This document shows positions 42,749 to 52,863 of a stretch of DNA of 64,000 nt, in pieces (the stretch's first letter is position 1; every line of letters starts with the position of its first letter). The stretch is from Euphorbia lathyris (Eukaryota; Streptophyta; Magnoliopsida; Malpighiales; Euphorbiaceae). The DNA lies in NCBI RefSeq assembly GCF_963576675.1, contig NC_088912.1, positions 101,275,895 to 101,339,894 on the forward strand, in the 5' to 3' direction. The position numbers and the translations under genes are program-made. The notes beneath the pieces were generated by a model. The model saw only the letters and a list, made by a program, of their open reading frames with translations. It searched no databases and was not told the DNA's origin.

Positions 42749-43848
42749 TTCTCTCCTTCTTTAAAAGATTTCTGCACTGGCTTGTCTGTGTTGTTCTCCA
42801 AAGGGCCATCTGACTTCCACGGGCTAAGGTCACGAACATTGAACGCCGGTGAGACTTTACCAAGCCAATTTGGCAAAGCTATGTGATAGGCATTGGCATT
42901 GACCTTCTTGGTGATCTTATATGGCCCATACTTTCTCGGTCGAAGCTTGCTGCTTGTGGCGTTGGTGAGTCTCTCTTTTCCCAAGTGTACCATAACCTCA
43001 TCTCCCACTTCGAACTGTAGGTCCCTGCGGTGCTCATCCGCCTTAGCCTTTAGTTTCTGGTTTCTCTCCTCAAGAGTCTCCTTCACCTCTTGGTGCATCT
43101 GGACATAGTCTTTGGCTAGCTGGTTTGCAGTCACGTTTCCTTTGGGAAAATGGGCTATATCAAGGACGTGATTCGGGGTCTTAGTGTATACCACCTCAAA
43201 GGGTGACTTCCCAGTTCCCGAGTGTACAGATCCATTGTAGGCGAACTCAGCTTGTGCTAAAACCACGTCCCACATCCTGGGCTTATCCTTACATTTGCTG
43301 CGCAGTAAGTTTCCCAGAGTCCGATTGACCACTTCTGTCTGTCCGTCTGTCTGAGGGTGGGCGGTGGTACTAAACTTCAGAGAAGTATCAAAAAGTGCCC
43401 ACAAGGTCCGCCAGAAGTGACTCAGGAACTTTGTGTCACGGTCTGAGACAATGCTCTTTGGTACACCATGTAATCTGACAACCTCTTTGAAGAATAGCTT
43501 GGCAGTCGCTGAGGCGTCGTTAGTCTTATGGCATGGTATGAAGTGTGCCATTTTCGAAAACCGGTCAACAACCACAAAGATGGAATCTATGCCTCTCTGA
43601 GTTCTGGGTAACCCTAGGACAAAATCCATGGACAGATCCTCCCATATGGTTTCTGGTACAGGCAAGGGCAGCTGTAAGCCAGCATTTGTAGCGTGTCCCT
43701 TGGCGGTCTGGCAGATATAGCATCGTTCTACCAGGTACGCCACATCTCTTCTCATTTTGGGCCAGAAATAACGGGAACTCACTGCTGCATATGTCTTGTC
43801 TCGCCCAAAATGCCCCCCCAGGGATCCGCCATGTAGATCTCGGACCAC
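42625..43848 (-). CDS. Gypsy integrase with C-terminal tail encoded in the LTR
   Basis: This continues the gag-pol frame after one TGA (43867-43869). [15 protein letters not shown] and CYICQTAKG form the HHCC zinc domain. The catalytic core shows [33 protein letters not shown] and [14 protein letters not shown] (D,D,E). The C-terminal domain has [11 protein letters not shown] and [20 protein letters not shown]. No classical chromodomain is evident. Instead a tail [13 protein letters not shown] runs into the LTR, as in CRM elements whose divergent tail is linked to centromere targeting. That link is family knowledge, not shown here. Confidence 0.8.
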   Translation of the reverse strand: MVRDLHGGSLGGHFGRDKTYAAVSSRYFWPKMRRDVAYLVERCYICQTAKGHATNAGLQLPLPVPETIWEDLSMDFVLGLPRTQRGIDSIFVVVDRFSKMAHFIPCHKTNDASATAKLFFKEVVRLHGVPKSIVSDRDTKFLSHFWRTLWALFDTSLKFSTTAHPQTDGQTEVVNRTLGNLLRSKCKDKPRMWDVVLAQAEFAYNGSVHSGTGKSPFEVVYTKTPNHVLDIAHFPKGNVTANQLAKDYVQMHQEVKETLEERNQKLKAKADEHRRDLQFEVGDEVMVHLGKERLTNATSSKLRPRKYGPYKITKKVNANAYHIALPNWLGKVSPAFNVRDLSPWKSDGPLENNTDKPVQKSFKEGENDADILTGLNNNTRLGGSHLGVSTEVVSKRADPLDMRAGRI

Positions 43849-43866
43849 CTTCTCGCGGATAGAAGT

Positions 43867-46800
43867 TCAGGGTAAACAAAGTTGGTTGCCCCTCATTAGA
43901 TACTCATCCATTAAGTGATACGCCCCATCCCCAGGACGCTGGCACTTCTCCCAGATACTTCCAAAGTCAGGATCCGTCAGGTACTCTCCTCTGATGTGTT
44001 CGAAACAATCGGTCTCCAGGTTGACTGTTTTTATTAGTGCAATCCTCCGACTCAAAGCGTCCGCCACTATGTTCTGTTTTCCCGCCTTATGGATAAGCTT
44101 ATAGGGGAACTTATCTATGAAGGCAGACCACCGGGCGTGCATGGCGCTTCGTAGTTGCTTCTGACTTCCCAGGTATTTGAAAGCTTGATGGTCAGTGTAG
44201 AGGATGAACTCTTTTCCCACCAAGTAATGTTCCCATACCTTCAATGCCCTCACTACAGCATAAAACTCTTGATCATACGTTGCCCACCTTTGTCGTGCCT
44301 CACAGAGCTTCTCACTGAAGTAGGCAATGGGCCTCTTTTCTTGCATCAAGACACCACCAATCCCAATTCCACTGGCATCACACTCAACTTCAAACAATTT
44401 GTCAAAATTGGGATACGCCAGCACTGGCGCTGTACTCAGCTTTTCCTTGATCAAGGCGAAGCTCTCTTCTTGGGCATCCGCCCACTCGAACCCCTTTCCT
44501 TTCTTCAAACATTCTGTCAACGTGGCCACTATGGAACTGAAGTTCTTAATGAATCGGCGATAGAACGTTGCTAGCCCATGAAAACTCCTGATATCCCCCA
44601 CGTTCCTCGGGGTAGGCCATTCTCGGATGGCTCTTACCTTCTTCCCATCAACTTGGATTCCATTCCCACTGACCACGAATCCAAGGAAAACTAAGCTCTC
44701 CATGACAAAGTCACACTTCTTGGTGTTGGCGTATAGTTGGTGTTTCCTTAACAGGTCAAACACGGTCTGCAAGTGCTCTTCATGTTCCGCCAAGGTCTGG
44801 CTGTGGATCAAAATGTCGTCGAAATACACAACTACGAACTTCCCAATTACTGGGCGAAGCACCTGATTCATCAGTCTCATAAAAGTACTAGGGGCGTTGG
44901 TCATCCCAAAGGGCATAACTAACCATTCATACAATCCATCTCTTGTCTTGAAGGCAGTCTTCCACTCATCCCCAGATCGGATTCGTATCTGATGATACCC
45001 ACTCCTGAGATCAATCTTGGAGAAGACTCGAGATCCGCCAAGTTGGTCCAACATGTCCTCCAACCTTGGAATCGGGAACTTATACTTGATGGTGATCTTG
45101 TTAATAGCCCTACTGTCAACACACATCCGCCAAGACCCATCCTTCTTCGGTGTAAGTAAAGCTGGAACAGCGCAAGGACTCATACTCTCCCTAACGTATC
45201 CCATCTCGATGAGTTCCTCCACTTTTTGTCTCATGACATCATTCTCCTTTGGGCTCATTCGATAATGTGGGAGGCTTGGTAAACTAGCCCCGGGCACAAG
45301 ATCGATATGATGTTGGATGTCCCTCAAAGGTGGTAACCCACTCGGCAGTTCGTCGGGGAACAGATCTTGATACTCGCCAAGTAGACGGGTCACTTCACTC
45401 GGCATTTCCCTTTCGTCCCTTTGGGCGGATTCGTGATTCGCCTTAACCATTACCACGTATACCATTTGGCTCTCTTCACATTCGCTGACAAACGATTTGT
45501 GTGTAGGACAGACTACCAAGGTAGACTTCTCGTCGGCCTTTGGCTCTCTCACCATTGGTGTAAGGACAAACTTCACCCCATTCTTCACGAATCTGTAAGT
45601 GTTCTCTCTTCCAGCGTGGGTGGCGTTGTTATCAAACTGCCAGGGTCGGCCCAACAATAGGTGGCATGCGTCCATATCGACCATATCACAACAGACTTCA
45701 TCATGATAGTTACCAATCTCAATCGGTACCTTGCATCTCTGGGTCACCCTCAACTCGCCCACGTTCTTGATCCATCCCACCCTGTAGGGATCAGGGTGCG
45801 CCTCTACCAACAACCCGAACTTCTGAACGGTGCTGCTACTCACAATGTTCTCTTGGCTCCCACTATCTATTATCACATTACATCGCCCGCCCTTCACAAG
45901 ACAGCGGGTTCTGAATAGTCGGTGCCTTTGATCGCCCTCTATCCGGCTGGAGACTAACAAACGATGTACCACATGAATGGCGTACCTCTCTTCACCCGCC
46001 ACCTCATCATCTTCTCCCAAGGGTTCACAAAATACTTCATCCTCGTCGTCATAGTCATCTTCGTACCTCTCCACCATGTTGGCGCTCTTCCTTCTAGGAC
46101 ACTCATTGGATCTATGTCCTGGCTCATTGCACCGAAAACATTTGAAAGGTGCTGGCCTTGCATACGGATTGTTGCTCTTGGGTGGTATAGGTGCTTCTTT
46201 GTATGGTCTAGTATCTCCAACGGATCCCTTTCCCACACTGTTAACCTTGGCCCCACTGGCACTCGCCACCTGCTTGCCTTTGTCGTAAGACTTCACGTTA
46301 TCTCTTCCTCTAGGCGTATACTCAGTAGTGGCGGATCTCCTGGATCTCCCGGTCAGTTGGGACTCAGCCTTGAGGGCTAAATTCTTAGCATCTTGTACTC
46401 TAACCACCATCTGTGTGCCAATACGATCCTGGATATTGTATCTCAACCCTTCTAGATACCTAGAGGTCTTTTGGCTTTCAGTTTCAGACAGGTTGGCTCT
46501 CGCCGAAAGCCTTAAGAACTCAGAAGTATACTCATGGAAACTTCGGGTCCCTTGAGAGCATCCTCTGTATGAGCTGTAGATATACTGTTCGTAGTCCGGC
46601 GGTAAGAACCGCTCCCTCAGCATCGCCTTCATCCGTAGCCAAGATCTAATCGGATCTCTGCCCCCTCTTCTTCTTTCTTCCCTCATCTGATCCCACCAAA
46701 CTGATGCGCCACCCTTCAGGCGATACGCCACCAGCCTTACTTTCCTCTCATCAGGAATCCCAGCATACTCAAAGAAATGTTCAACTTCCGATAACCAATC

Positions 46801-47322
46801 TAAGTATCCCTCTATATCCAGCTCGCCACCAAAAGATGGTAAATCTATTTTTAGCTTAAAGGCGTCATCTCTATCAAAGTTTCCTAAGTCTGGTTCTGCC
46901 CTAGCCATACCCACACGCCTGTTATCAATCGGACCAACATCCCTCATATTTCTAAAGGCACCATTATTCCCAAGATCCTCAAAATCATCACTATCGCTAT
47001 CAGCGTTATGCACAAGGACAAAGTTGGGTCTTCTTACCTCAGGATCCCTAGGACCCATTTGTGGAAGTTGGACATTTGTCAATGGCAATCGAGGTGGTGT
47101 GGGTTGCCTTTGGGGTCGTGGTTCAAGGACTCCTTCCCTCCTCTGGTCGGACTCCCCGGCGGCTGGTCTGACCACTGCACGGATCTCCAATCTGAGGTTT
47201 TCCAGGGAAGCGGTTAGCTCCTGGAATCGTTGGTCGTTTTGTTTCTGCCGCTCAAGGCTGGCCTGGATTTGTTCCGCGAGGTTCTCTCTCAGCTCCTCAT
47301 ATCTCCGGTCACTGGTTTCCAT
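43867..47322 (-). CDS. Gypsy Gag-protease-RT-RNase H polyprotein, 1151 residues
   Basis: Start METSDRRYEELRENL, with an N-terminal coiled coil (1-50). Gag domain at 150-330 (FGGELDIEGYLDWLSEVEHF, RYLEGLRYNIQDRIG). CCHC knuckle CFRCNEPGHRSNEC at 395-408. Protease has IIDSGSQENIV (DSGS 486-489). RT ~690-890 shows PKKDGSWRMCVDSRAINKIT, SKIDLRSGYHQIRI and the catalytic VVYFDDILIH (YFDD 833-836). RNase H follows from ~975 (VECDASGIGIGGVL, LYTDHQAF, ADALSRR). The frame ends at TGA 43867, and the same frame then continues into integrase, so this TGA is probably a premature stop. Confidence 0.88.
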   Translation of the reverse strand: METSDRRYEELRENLAEQIQASLERQKQNDQRFQELTASLENLRLEIRAVVRPAAGESDQRREGVLEPRPQRQPTPPRLPLTNVQLPQMGPRDPEVRRPNFVLVHNADSDSDDFEDLGNNGAFRNMRDVGPIDNRRVGMARAEPDLGNFDRDDAFKLKIDLPSFGGELDIEGYLDWLSEVEHFFEYAGIPDERKVRLVAYRLKGGASVWWDQMREERRRGGRDPIRSWLRMKAMLRERFLPPDYEQYIYSSYRGCSQGTRSFHEYTSEFLRLSARANLSETESQKTSRYLEGLRYNIQDRIGTQMVVRVQDAKNLALKAESQLTGRSRRSATTEYTPRGRDNVKSYDKGKQVASASGAKVNSVGKGSVGDTRPYKEAPIPPKSNNPYARPAPFKCFRCNEPGHRSNECPRRKSANMVERYEDDYDDEDEVFCEPLGEDDEVAGEERYAIHVVHRLLVSSRIEGDQRHRLFRTRCLVKGGRCNVIIDSGSQENIVSSSTVQKFGLLVEAHPDPYRVGWIKNVGELRVTQRCKVPIEIGNYHDEVCCDMVDMDACHLLLGRPWQFDNNATHAGRENTYRFVKNGVKFVLTPMVREPKADEKSTLVVCPTHKSFVSECEESQMVYVVMVKANHESAQRDEREMPSEVTRLLGEYQDLFPDELPSGLPPLRDIQHHIDLVPGASLPSLPHYRMSPKENDVMRQKVEELIEMGYVRESMSPCAVPALLTPKKDGSWRMCVDSRAINKITIKYKFPIPRLEDMLDQLGGSRVFSKIDLRSGYHQIRIRSGDEWKTAFKTRDGLYEWLVMPFGMTNAPSTFMRLMNQVLRPVIGKFVVVYFDDILIHSQTLAEHEEHLQTVFDLLRKHQLYANTKKCDFVMESLVFLGFVVSGNGIQVDGKKVRAIREWPTPRNVGDIRSFHGLATFYRRFIKNFSSIVATLTECLKKGKGFEWADAQEESFALIKEKLSTAPVLAYPNFDKLFEVECDASGIGIGGVLMQEKRPIAYFSEKLCEARQRWATYDQEFYAVVRALKVWEHYLVGKEFILYTDHQAFKYLGSQKQLRSAMHARWSAFIDKFPYKLIHKAGKQNIVADALSRRIALIKTVNLETDCFEHIRGEYLTDPDFGSIWEKCQRPGDGAYHLMDEYLMRGNQLCLP

Positions 47323-47384
47323 GGAATCTAGCGGTTGTCAGGGTTGAACCATTGCCAAAAGAAGTTTCGGGTCAGGAAACGATT

Positions 47385-47397
47385 GGCTCTGATACCA
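47385..47397 (-). other. Primer-binding site (initiator Met-tRNA)
   Basis: The minus strand reads TGGTATCAGAGCC two bases inside the 5' LTR. Confidence 0.8.
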
Positions 47398-47399
47398 AC

Positions 47400-47911
47400 T
47401 GATACAGATTGAAAGCGATAAATGGAGGTTTTAATCGTAAACCAACAAAGATCTTCTTCTCTAGCTAGACTAGAAGGAGTGAATCCCGATAACAAAGGTA
47501 GAAACCTTAATCTCAAAGAGAAATGATAGTTGATTGATAAAAAGTTGCCCTATCCTTACAAAATGAGGGTTTAAATACAACCTCCAAAAGATAAATAGAA
47601 GGACAGGGGCTATCCCTATTAGGGTTACAATATGGTTAACAATAAAAGGGTAAAATAGGTAATGCGCCTAGACAACAGGTACAGAGGTGCAGGTACGGAG
47701 CGTCAGAGGTTGTTGGTGAATTCCTTCGGCAGGAAGTAATCTTGAGATCCGTCCAGTGTAGTTGTTGGTACGCCTCATGGCGTACGCCTAGATCCGCCCC
47801 GCTCGCATGTCCAGGGGATCCGCCCTCTTAGATACAACCTTTGTGGATACGCCGAGATGAGATCCACCAAGGCGCGTGTTATTATTGAGCCCAGTTAGGA
47901 TGTCCGCATCA
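47400..47911 (-). repeat. 5' LTR of the CRM-like element
   Basis: 512 bp, same length as its partner with no indel. All eight differences are C/T or G/A. Confidence 0.88.
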
Positions 47912-48489
47912 CTTTGTATAAACAGTTTAGCATTTGACTCGATAAAATCTTGACAGTTCTACATAAGTTTAAGCATGATTTTGAGGTTCGTATCGTAAAC
48001 TAGAAAGCTCTCAAGCAGGCTCTGTTATAGGTTCATGAACAAATTCGATTATAATGTTCATCAAAAAGATCTTGTGAGTAAGTTTGATTCGATTTTTAAT
48101 AATAATATTTCTATAAAGGAGAAAATGTAAAACTGCGTAGTTTTGTGTGAAACTTTAGATTTTAGGTTACAAAATTACGTAGCTTATAAAGATCATTAAT
48201 GAACTATTCACAAACAAAATTTATAAACAGAATTAATAAGCTCTCTCGAAACAGATTGATAAAAAAAGAGGCATTGAAACTGTCACATGACAATAAATAA
48301 AAATATAATTTTATTTTTATAACTATCACGCCACCTATTCATATCATACGTAAAAGTTAATAGAAATTAATATTATAATTAACTATATGGACATATTGTA
48401 TTAGGGTTTACACTTTATATATATATATATATATAACAGTAATAAGTTAAGTTATCTTATTTTCTATATTGTATGAATGTGTAAAATAC
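47912..48489. other. AT-rich intergenic DNA
   Basis: No gene. An (AT)n microsatellite lies at 48417-48435. Confidence 0.4.
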
Positions 48490-49424
48490 ATAAACGTATT
48501 CGTTCTTTTGGGGCATATAGAACATCATGTGGAAAGATAGTTTGGCCACCTCGTAGAACCAACTTAGAGGTACCAATCCCTTAAACTATGAAAGCTTCAC
48601 AATCGTTTGTCAGTGGTCCATGGCATCTGAATCAATTATCCACAAAGGATCTAATTCAGTCAATAGAACACTTTAAGATACATAAACTTGACTTGTAAGT
48701 ATTTTAGAAACATGTATCTTACGGACTTTGCATTCAAACGCATAATGCCCTCTTTGTTGACAGTTGTAACATTTCATTCGTAAGATGTTAACTTTGCGCT
48801 TGTTCTTTTTGTTCTTTCCCTTTTCTCTAGGTTCTTTGGCTTGCTTTTTACCCTTGCCATAAAAACAGTTACGGAGCGCTAAACACATTCCCTTTGGAAT
48901 GAGAACCGATATAATGTACTTCAAAACTCACTATGATAGCAGATAACTGGTTCTCTTCCAGCTCAAGGTGGCGACTTACATCCTCAAAGGTTTTAAGCGA
49001 TGCGGAATGAGTCAGGTGCATTTTCATATGCTCCCAACTATTTGGCAATGAGTGAATAACAGCTTGAACTTTCTGCTCATCGGTCAGCATATGACCTCAT
49101 GCATAGAGGGAACTAATCATGTTGGACATTTATTTTAAATGTTTCTTCATGTTATGATCAGCTTTCTTCTTATAGGTATGAAACTGTATAGTAAAAGACT
49201 GGAGCTTAGTTAGAGACGTGCCTCCAAACTTGTTCTTCAAATAATCCTAAAGATCTTTTGCTATCTTTTTAGTTCGGCCACAACTGTCATCAAGGTACTG
49301 AGGACATCATTATCCTCAACCAAATAATACTCGATTTTGACGCTCCAAGCATCATAGTTCTCTCTATTTAGTTTGTGATTTTTTTATCTAGTTCGGCCAC
49401 TATGGATTTGGTAGCTAAAGACAT
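48490..49424 (-). pseudogene. Decayed copia gag and protease fragment
   Basis: ATG 49424 (MSLATKSIVAELDKKI) begins a broken Gag. LTDEQKVQAVIHSLPNSWEH and FEDVSRHLELEENQL are UBN2-type Gag motifs. A zinc knuckle CYNCQQRGHYAFEC follows near 48750. LWIIDSDAMDH near 48635 is a mutated form of the copia protease WIIDSGATDH. Several stops and frameshifts are present, and no LTRs or RT remain. Confidence 0.7.
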
Positions 49425-49782
49425 TGTGATTCAGATCTACAATGAAGTAAGAGTTGCACGACTTACTAAGAAGCTCTTATAATACATGTTTAAGTTCTTT
49501 ATACAACTTATACCTAATTAATCTCAACTTCACACTAGAGTTAAATTCGAAAAAGAGACATGTAGGCTCTAATCACCCTTTATTTCAAATGTTCGGCTTT
49601 GATTAACTAGATAACATGCATAGAGAACACTCATTATTGGTTTGTAATTAACTTAAGTGTGTTAAGCTAATGATTAAAAGATTAATGGTTTATGTAGTGC
49701 TTTCATTTCTATCATAAACAGTTATAAAAGCTATGTAACATGTAACATAATACATCAAACCATAATAAGAAAAACAAATTCT

Positions 49783-49893
49783 CATATTTAAATCAATCAA
49801 TAAACCAATAATCTCTCGATTCATATTCGAATCAATCGATAAACCAATAATCTCTCGATTCATATTCGAATCAATCGATAAACCAATAAATTC
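49783..49893. repeat. 39-bp tandem repeat, about 2.8 copies
   Basis: The unit taaaccaataatctctcgat tcatattcgaatcaatcga starts at 49801, 49840 and 49879. It lies in noncoding AT-rich DNA between the copia debris and the next decayed ORF. Confidence 0.75.
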
Positions 49894-49984
49894 TCGAAAA
49901 TGGAAGTTCTAACAAAAATAAAAATCCAAAAACCACATGTTCAAGCCATCTACTCAAAACCATATCATTAAACTTATCCGAAAA

Positions 49985-50430
49985 CACAAAAATAGGTCTT
50001 AACCTATAACCCCTAGACACTTCCTTAACCTAACCAAAATACGCTCTTCTAACTGGAACAAATCTCATAACACGTTCAATGAACTCATCAATGTTTCGGG
50101 TCAAGGTGCTAGAGTATACACGAGTAAATATTGTCTTTCCCGATCTTAAGGTTACGCTCGAACTATTATGAGAAACTCTACCACCCCTATTTCTGAGTCT
50201 ATTCATAAATAACTACACAGCCTGTCTATAATTGTTCTCGTGAATCTCCCACGTTGCATCTAGGATTCTCTGAAGCTTCCTACTATGAAACGATTCACTG
50301 AGGCGCTCATATACGGCCCACTCATTGTAACCTATAAACAAACCATCTTCCTAAATGCACTCTTGCATCTGAGTATGAAATGCCTCTATGTGGCTCGTAA
50401 TAGCCTCAATTTCATTCTAGATGATATGCT
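49985..50430 (-). pseudogene. Unrecognised decayed ORF
   Basis: One minus-strand frame reads about 140 codons with protein-like composition (YNEWAVYERLSESFHSRKLQ, NRGGRVSHNSSSVTLRSGKT, NIDEFIERVMRFVPVRRAYF), broken by TAG at three or four points. The overlapping plus frame at 50285-50605 is open for 106 codons but looks less protein-like. I do not recognise the family. Confidence 0.3.
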
Positions 50431-50883
50431 TAGCTATGAGGCATCTCCTCATGTTCCTCTCCATTTATCTCACTTTAATCTATTGCTCGATGAAATGAGC
50501 AAGAAGTGGGACCCTCGAGATGTCGACCAAGATGTCAAGGCAAAGAAGAAAAAAGAAAGATTAGGTCATGAACTAAATCTTTTGGCGATGAAAAACCAAC
50601 TTTGATCCATTTCTTTGAAGAACATGCGATTCACGACAAAAATAATTTTCCAGATTTCGTGTTTGTATGACTTTATTAGTTACACAATATTGCAAACGGG
50701 TTACATTTATACAGTTATATGCAACGAACGACATATAATTTTAAAAAAAATATTTAATTATCTATCATGAATTAATAATCAATTATTTAGATATTAATTA
50801 TTTTTAATCACACTACATATCTCACAATAGACAAACGTTCCTTCTTTTTTTTAGAATTCTCTAATTTCTTCGGATGACCTTGT

Positions 50884-51372
50884 TAAAAATTATTGAGATA
50901 AGATCCAAATTTGCTTCTATCATTTTAAAAGAAATGCATATTTATCCCTAATGTAAGAAATAATATAATTTTATTCCTAATATTCAAACATGATAAATTT
51001 TACCCTTACTTAATAAAAATTGTTATTTAATTGGTTATTTAATTGTCACATCCTCTCAAACATAAAATATATCTAAAATATTTATTTTATTTGTAACATA
51101 GATGCAAACAACATATCAAAATATCAATAAAATGAAGTAAATTGACAAACTTATTAAGAAAAGTTCTGATATTAGTAGATAGGGATAAGTGTAAAATGAA
51201 GTAAATTGACAGTCGAATAAGTGTAAAACCTATCAAATTAGTAGATAGGGATAAAATTAATATAGCTTTATAAAGTTAGAAATAAAATTGTGTAATTTTA
51301 TTGGTTAGGAATAAACATGCACTTCTTTAAAATGATAAGGAAAAATTTAGACTTTATCCAATAATTTTGAGG
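50884..51372. mobile_element. Foldback element in the BAHD 5' flank
   Basis: The left arm aaaattattgagataagatc and the complement of the right arm (...ttatccaataatttt) align over ~95 bp at roughly 80 percent by eye. The centre is AT-rich with no ORF. The right edge lies about 10 bp before a TATA-like box and ~155 bp before the BAHD start codon. Confidence 0.6.
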
Positions 51373-51380
51373 CCACTTTC

Positions 51381-51389
51381 AATATAAAG
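51381..51389 (+). promoter_or_regulatory. Candidate TATA box of the BAHD gene
   Basis: aatataaag lies 140 bp upstream of the ATG in AT-rich DNA, just outside the foldback element. Other AT-rich matches exist nearby, so this is tentative. Confidence 0.35.
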
Positions 51390-51528
51390 TTGTTAATAAT
51401 AATAATAAATTATTATTAAAAAAAGAAAAAATAATGAATGGTTCCTACAAATAATTTTAATTAAATAATGTAATTTCTAAATTCTCTATTCTAAATATTT
51501 TAGCATTTGTTTCTGATTCAACATTGAA

Positions 51529-52863
51529 ATGGAAGTTTCAGTTTTATCAGTAGAAATCATAAGACCATCTTCTTCACATGTTCATCATCTGAAACCTTTC
51601 AATTTTTGCCTTCTAGACCAGCTTATACCCAATACTTATACTCCTTTCATTTTCTTCTACAACACTAAGAATATTCATCTCAAAACCACCCAAATCACAT
51701 CTCAACTAAAATGGTCACTCTCCAACACACTAAATCTCTACTACCCTTTATCAGGAAGAGTGAAAGACAACCTTATTATCGACAAATTCGACGCGGGTGT
51801 TCCTTGTTTCGAAGCTCGAGTCAATGGTCATTTGTCCGATTTCCTTCGACATCCTGGAATTGAAATGTTGAATCGGTTCCTTCCATACCAAAATTTCTAT
51901 GGACAACTTGATCCAACAATACCACAACTAGCTGTGCAAGTGAATGTTTTCGACTGCGGGGGCATTGCTCTCGGCCTGTGTTTCGCCCACAAGATCATGG
52001 ATGGAATAACAACCAGTGCCTTCATGAAGACTTGGGCAGCGAATTCGAGTGGTTCCTATAAAAACGTCATACAACCTAACATAATGGAGGCTTCGTCGAT
52101 GTTTCCACCGCAGAAATCATTGCCTTCCCGCTATACATCATTGATGGATGGCATTTGGTTCGGTGAACGCAGGTGCAAGACAAGGCGATTCATGTTCGAT
52201 GCGAATGCAGTAGCTGCCTTGAGGACAAAAGGAAGAAGTGAGTTCGTAGAGAATCCAACTCGAGTTCAAGCATTAAGTGCTTTCATATGGAAATCTACTA
52301 TGAACGCTTGCAATAGAATATCAGGTTCTTCTCTTGGGCCGTCTGTTATGATTCAATCGGTGAACATCCGAAGACTAACTAAGCCACGAATGTCGAGATA
52401 TTCCATGGGAAACCTCGTTTTGCAATCATATGCAAGGTATAACCCTGACGGGAGGGAGATGGAGATGAAGCAATTGGTGAGTTTATTAAAGGAAAGTGTA
52501 GGAAAAATCAATAGTGAATATGTAAAAACTATGATAGGTGATGAAGGGTGTGCAGCCATTTTAAGAGACACAGATGAGCTTGTAGAGACTTCTAGGGAGA
52601 ATAATCCTCATGTGTTTACCTGTGCAAGTTGGAATTCTTTAGGTTCAAGTGAGATTGATTTTGGATGGGGAGGGCCTGTTTGGGTTGGAGTATTTGGAGA
52701 GATGAGTAGTAATTCAAATGATGTGATTCTTATAGATATGGGAAGAAGAAGAAGCAATGCATTTGAGGCATGGATCACATTAGAAGAGACCACCATGGAT
52801 GTTCTTCAACATGATCCTGAGTTTCTTGCTTTTGCAAATTCCTCTGAAAATATTGTAATCTAA
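51529..52863 (+). CDS. BAHD-family acyl-CoA-dependent acyltransferase (vinorine synthase-like), 444 residues
   Basis: BAHD enzymes transfer an acyl group from acyl-CoA to hydroxyls or amines of specialised metabolites, usually in the cytosol. This single-exon frame has the usual family length. The catalytic HxxxD is HKIMD at residues 154-158 and the structural DFGWG is at 377-381. N-terminal LKPFNFCLLDQLIP and YYPLSGRV (71-78), and the internal VQALSAFIWKS, are family hallmarks. The pattern is closest to vinorine-synthase/alcohol-acyltransferase-like members (clade III); the substrate cannot be told. The first ATG (MEVSVLSVEIIRPSS) aligns with family starts. There is no signal peptide or membrane segment, and no neighbouring pathway genes are in the window. 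Confidence 0.92.
   Translation: MEVSVLSVEIIRPSSSHVHHLKPFNFCLLDQLIPNTYTPFIFFYNTKNIHLKTTQITSQLKWSLSNTLNLYYPLSGRVKDNLIIDKFDAGVPCFEARVNGHLSDFLRHPGIEMLNRFLPYQNFYGQLDPTIPQLAVQVNVFDCGGIALGLCFAHKIMDGITTSAFMKTWAANSSGSYKNVIQPNIMEASSMFPPQKSLPSRYTSLMDGIWFGERRCKTRRFMFDANAVAALRTKGRSEFVENPTRVQALSAFIWKSTMNACNRISGSSLGPSVMIQSVNIRRLTKPRMSRYSMGNLVLQSYARYNPDGREMEMKQLVSLLKESVGKINSEYVKTMIGDEGCAAILRDTDELVETSRENNPHVFTCASWNSLGSSEIDFGWGGPVWVGVFGEMSSNSNDVILIDMGRRRSNAFEAWITLEETTMDVLQHDPEFLAFANSSENIVI

Larger units (their letters stand above)
42237..47911 (-). mobile_element. CRM-like Ty3/gypsy chromovirus, 5.7 kb, young
   Basis: LTRs of exactly 512 bp (42237-42748, 47400-47911) with TSD ctttg (42232-42236, 47912-47916). 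The order in minus orientation is LTR, Met-tRNA primer site, gag-protease-RT-RNase H (47322-43867), integrase (43848-42625), purine tract, LTR. The pol frame runs 124 bp into the 3' LTR, a feature described for the centromeric CRM clade. The LTRs differ at 8 of 512 sites, all transitions. One TGA between RNase H and integrase is the only visible break. Confidence 0.85.

Noticed and set aside
44155..47347. Multiple plus-strand frames of 70-140 codons
   Set aside because: They are antisense to the CRM-like gag-pol frame and lack motifs.
50285..50605. Plus-strand 106-codon frame as a host gene
   Set aside because: The overlapping minus frame reads more protein-like despite stops; with no family match to either, it is not called as a gene.
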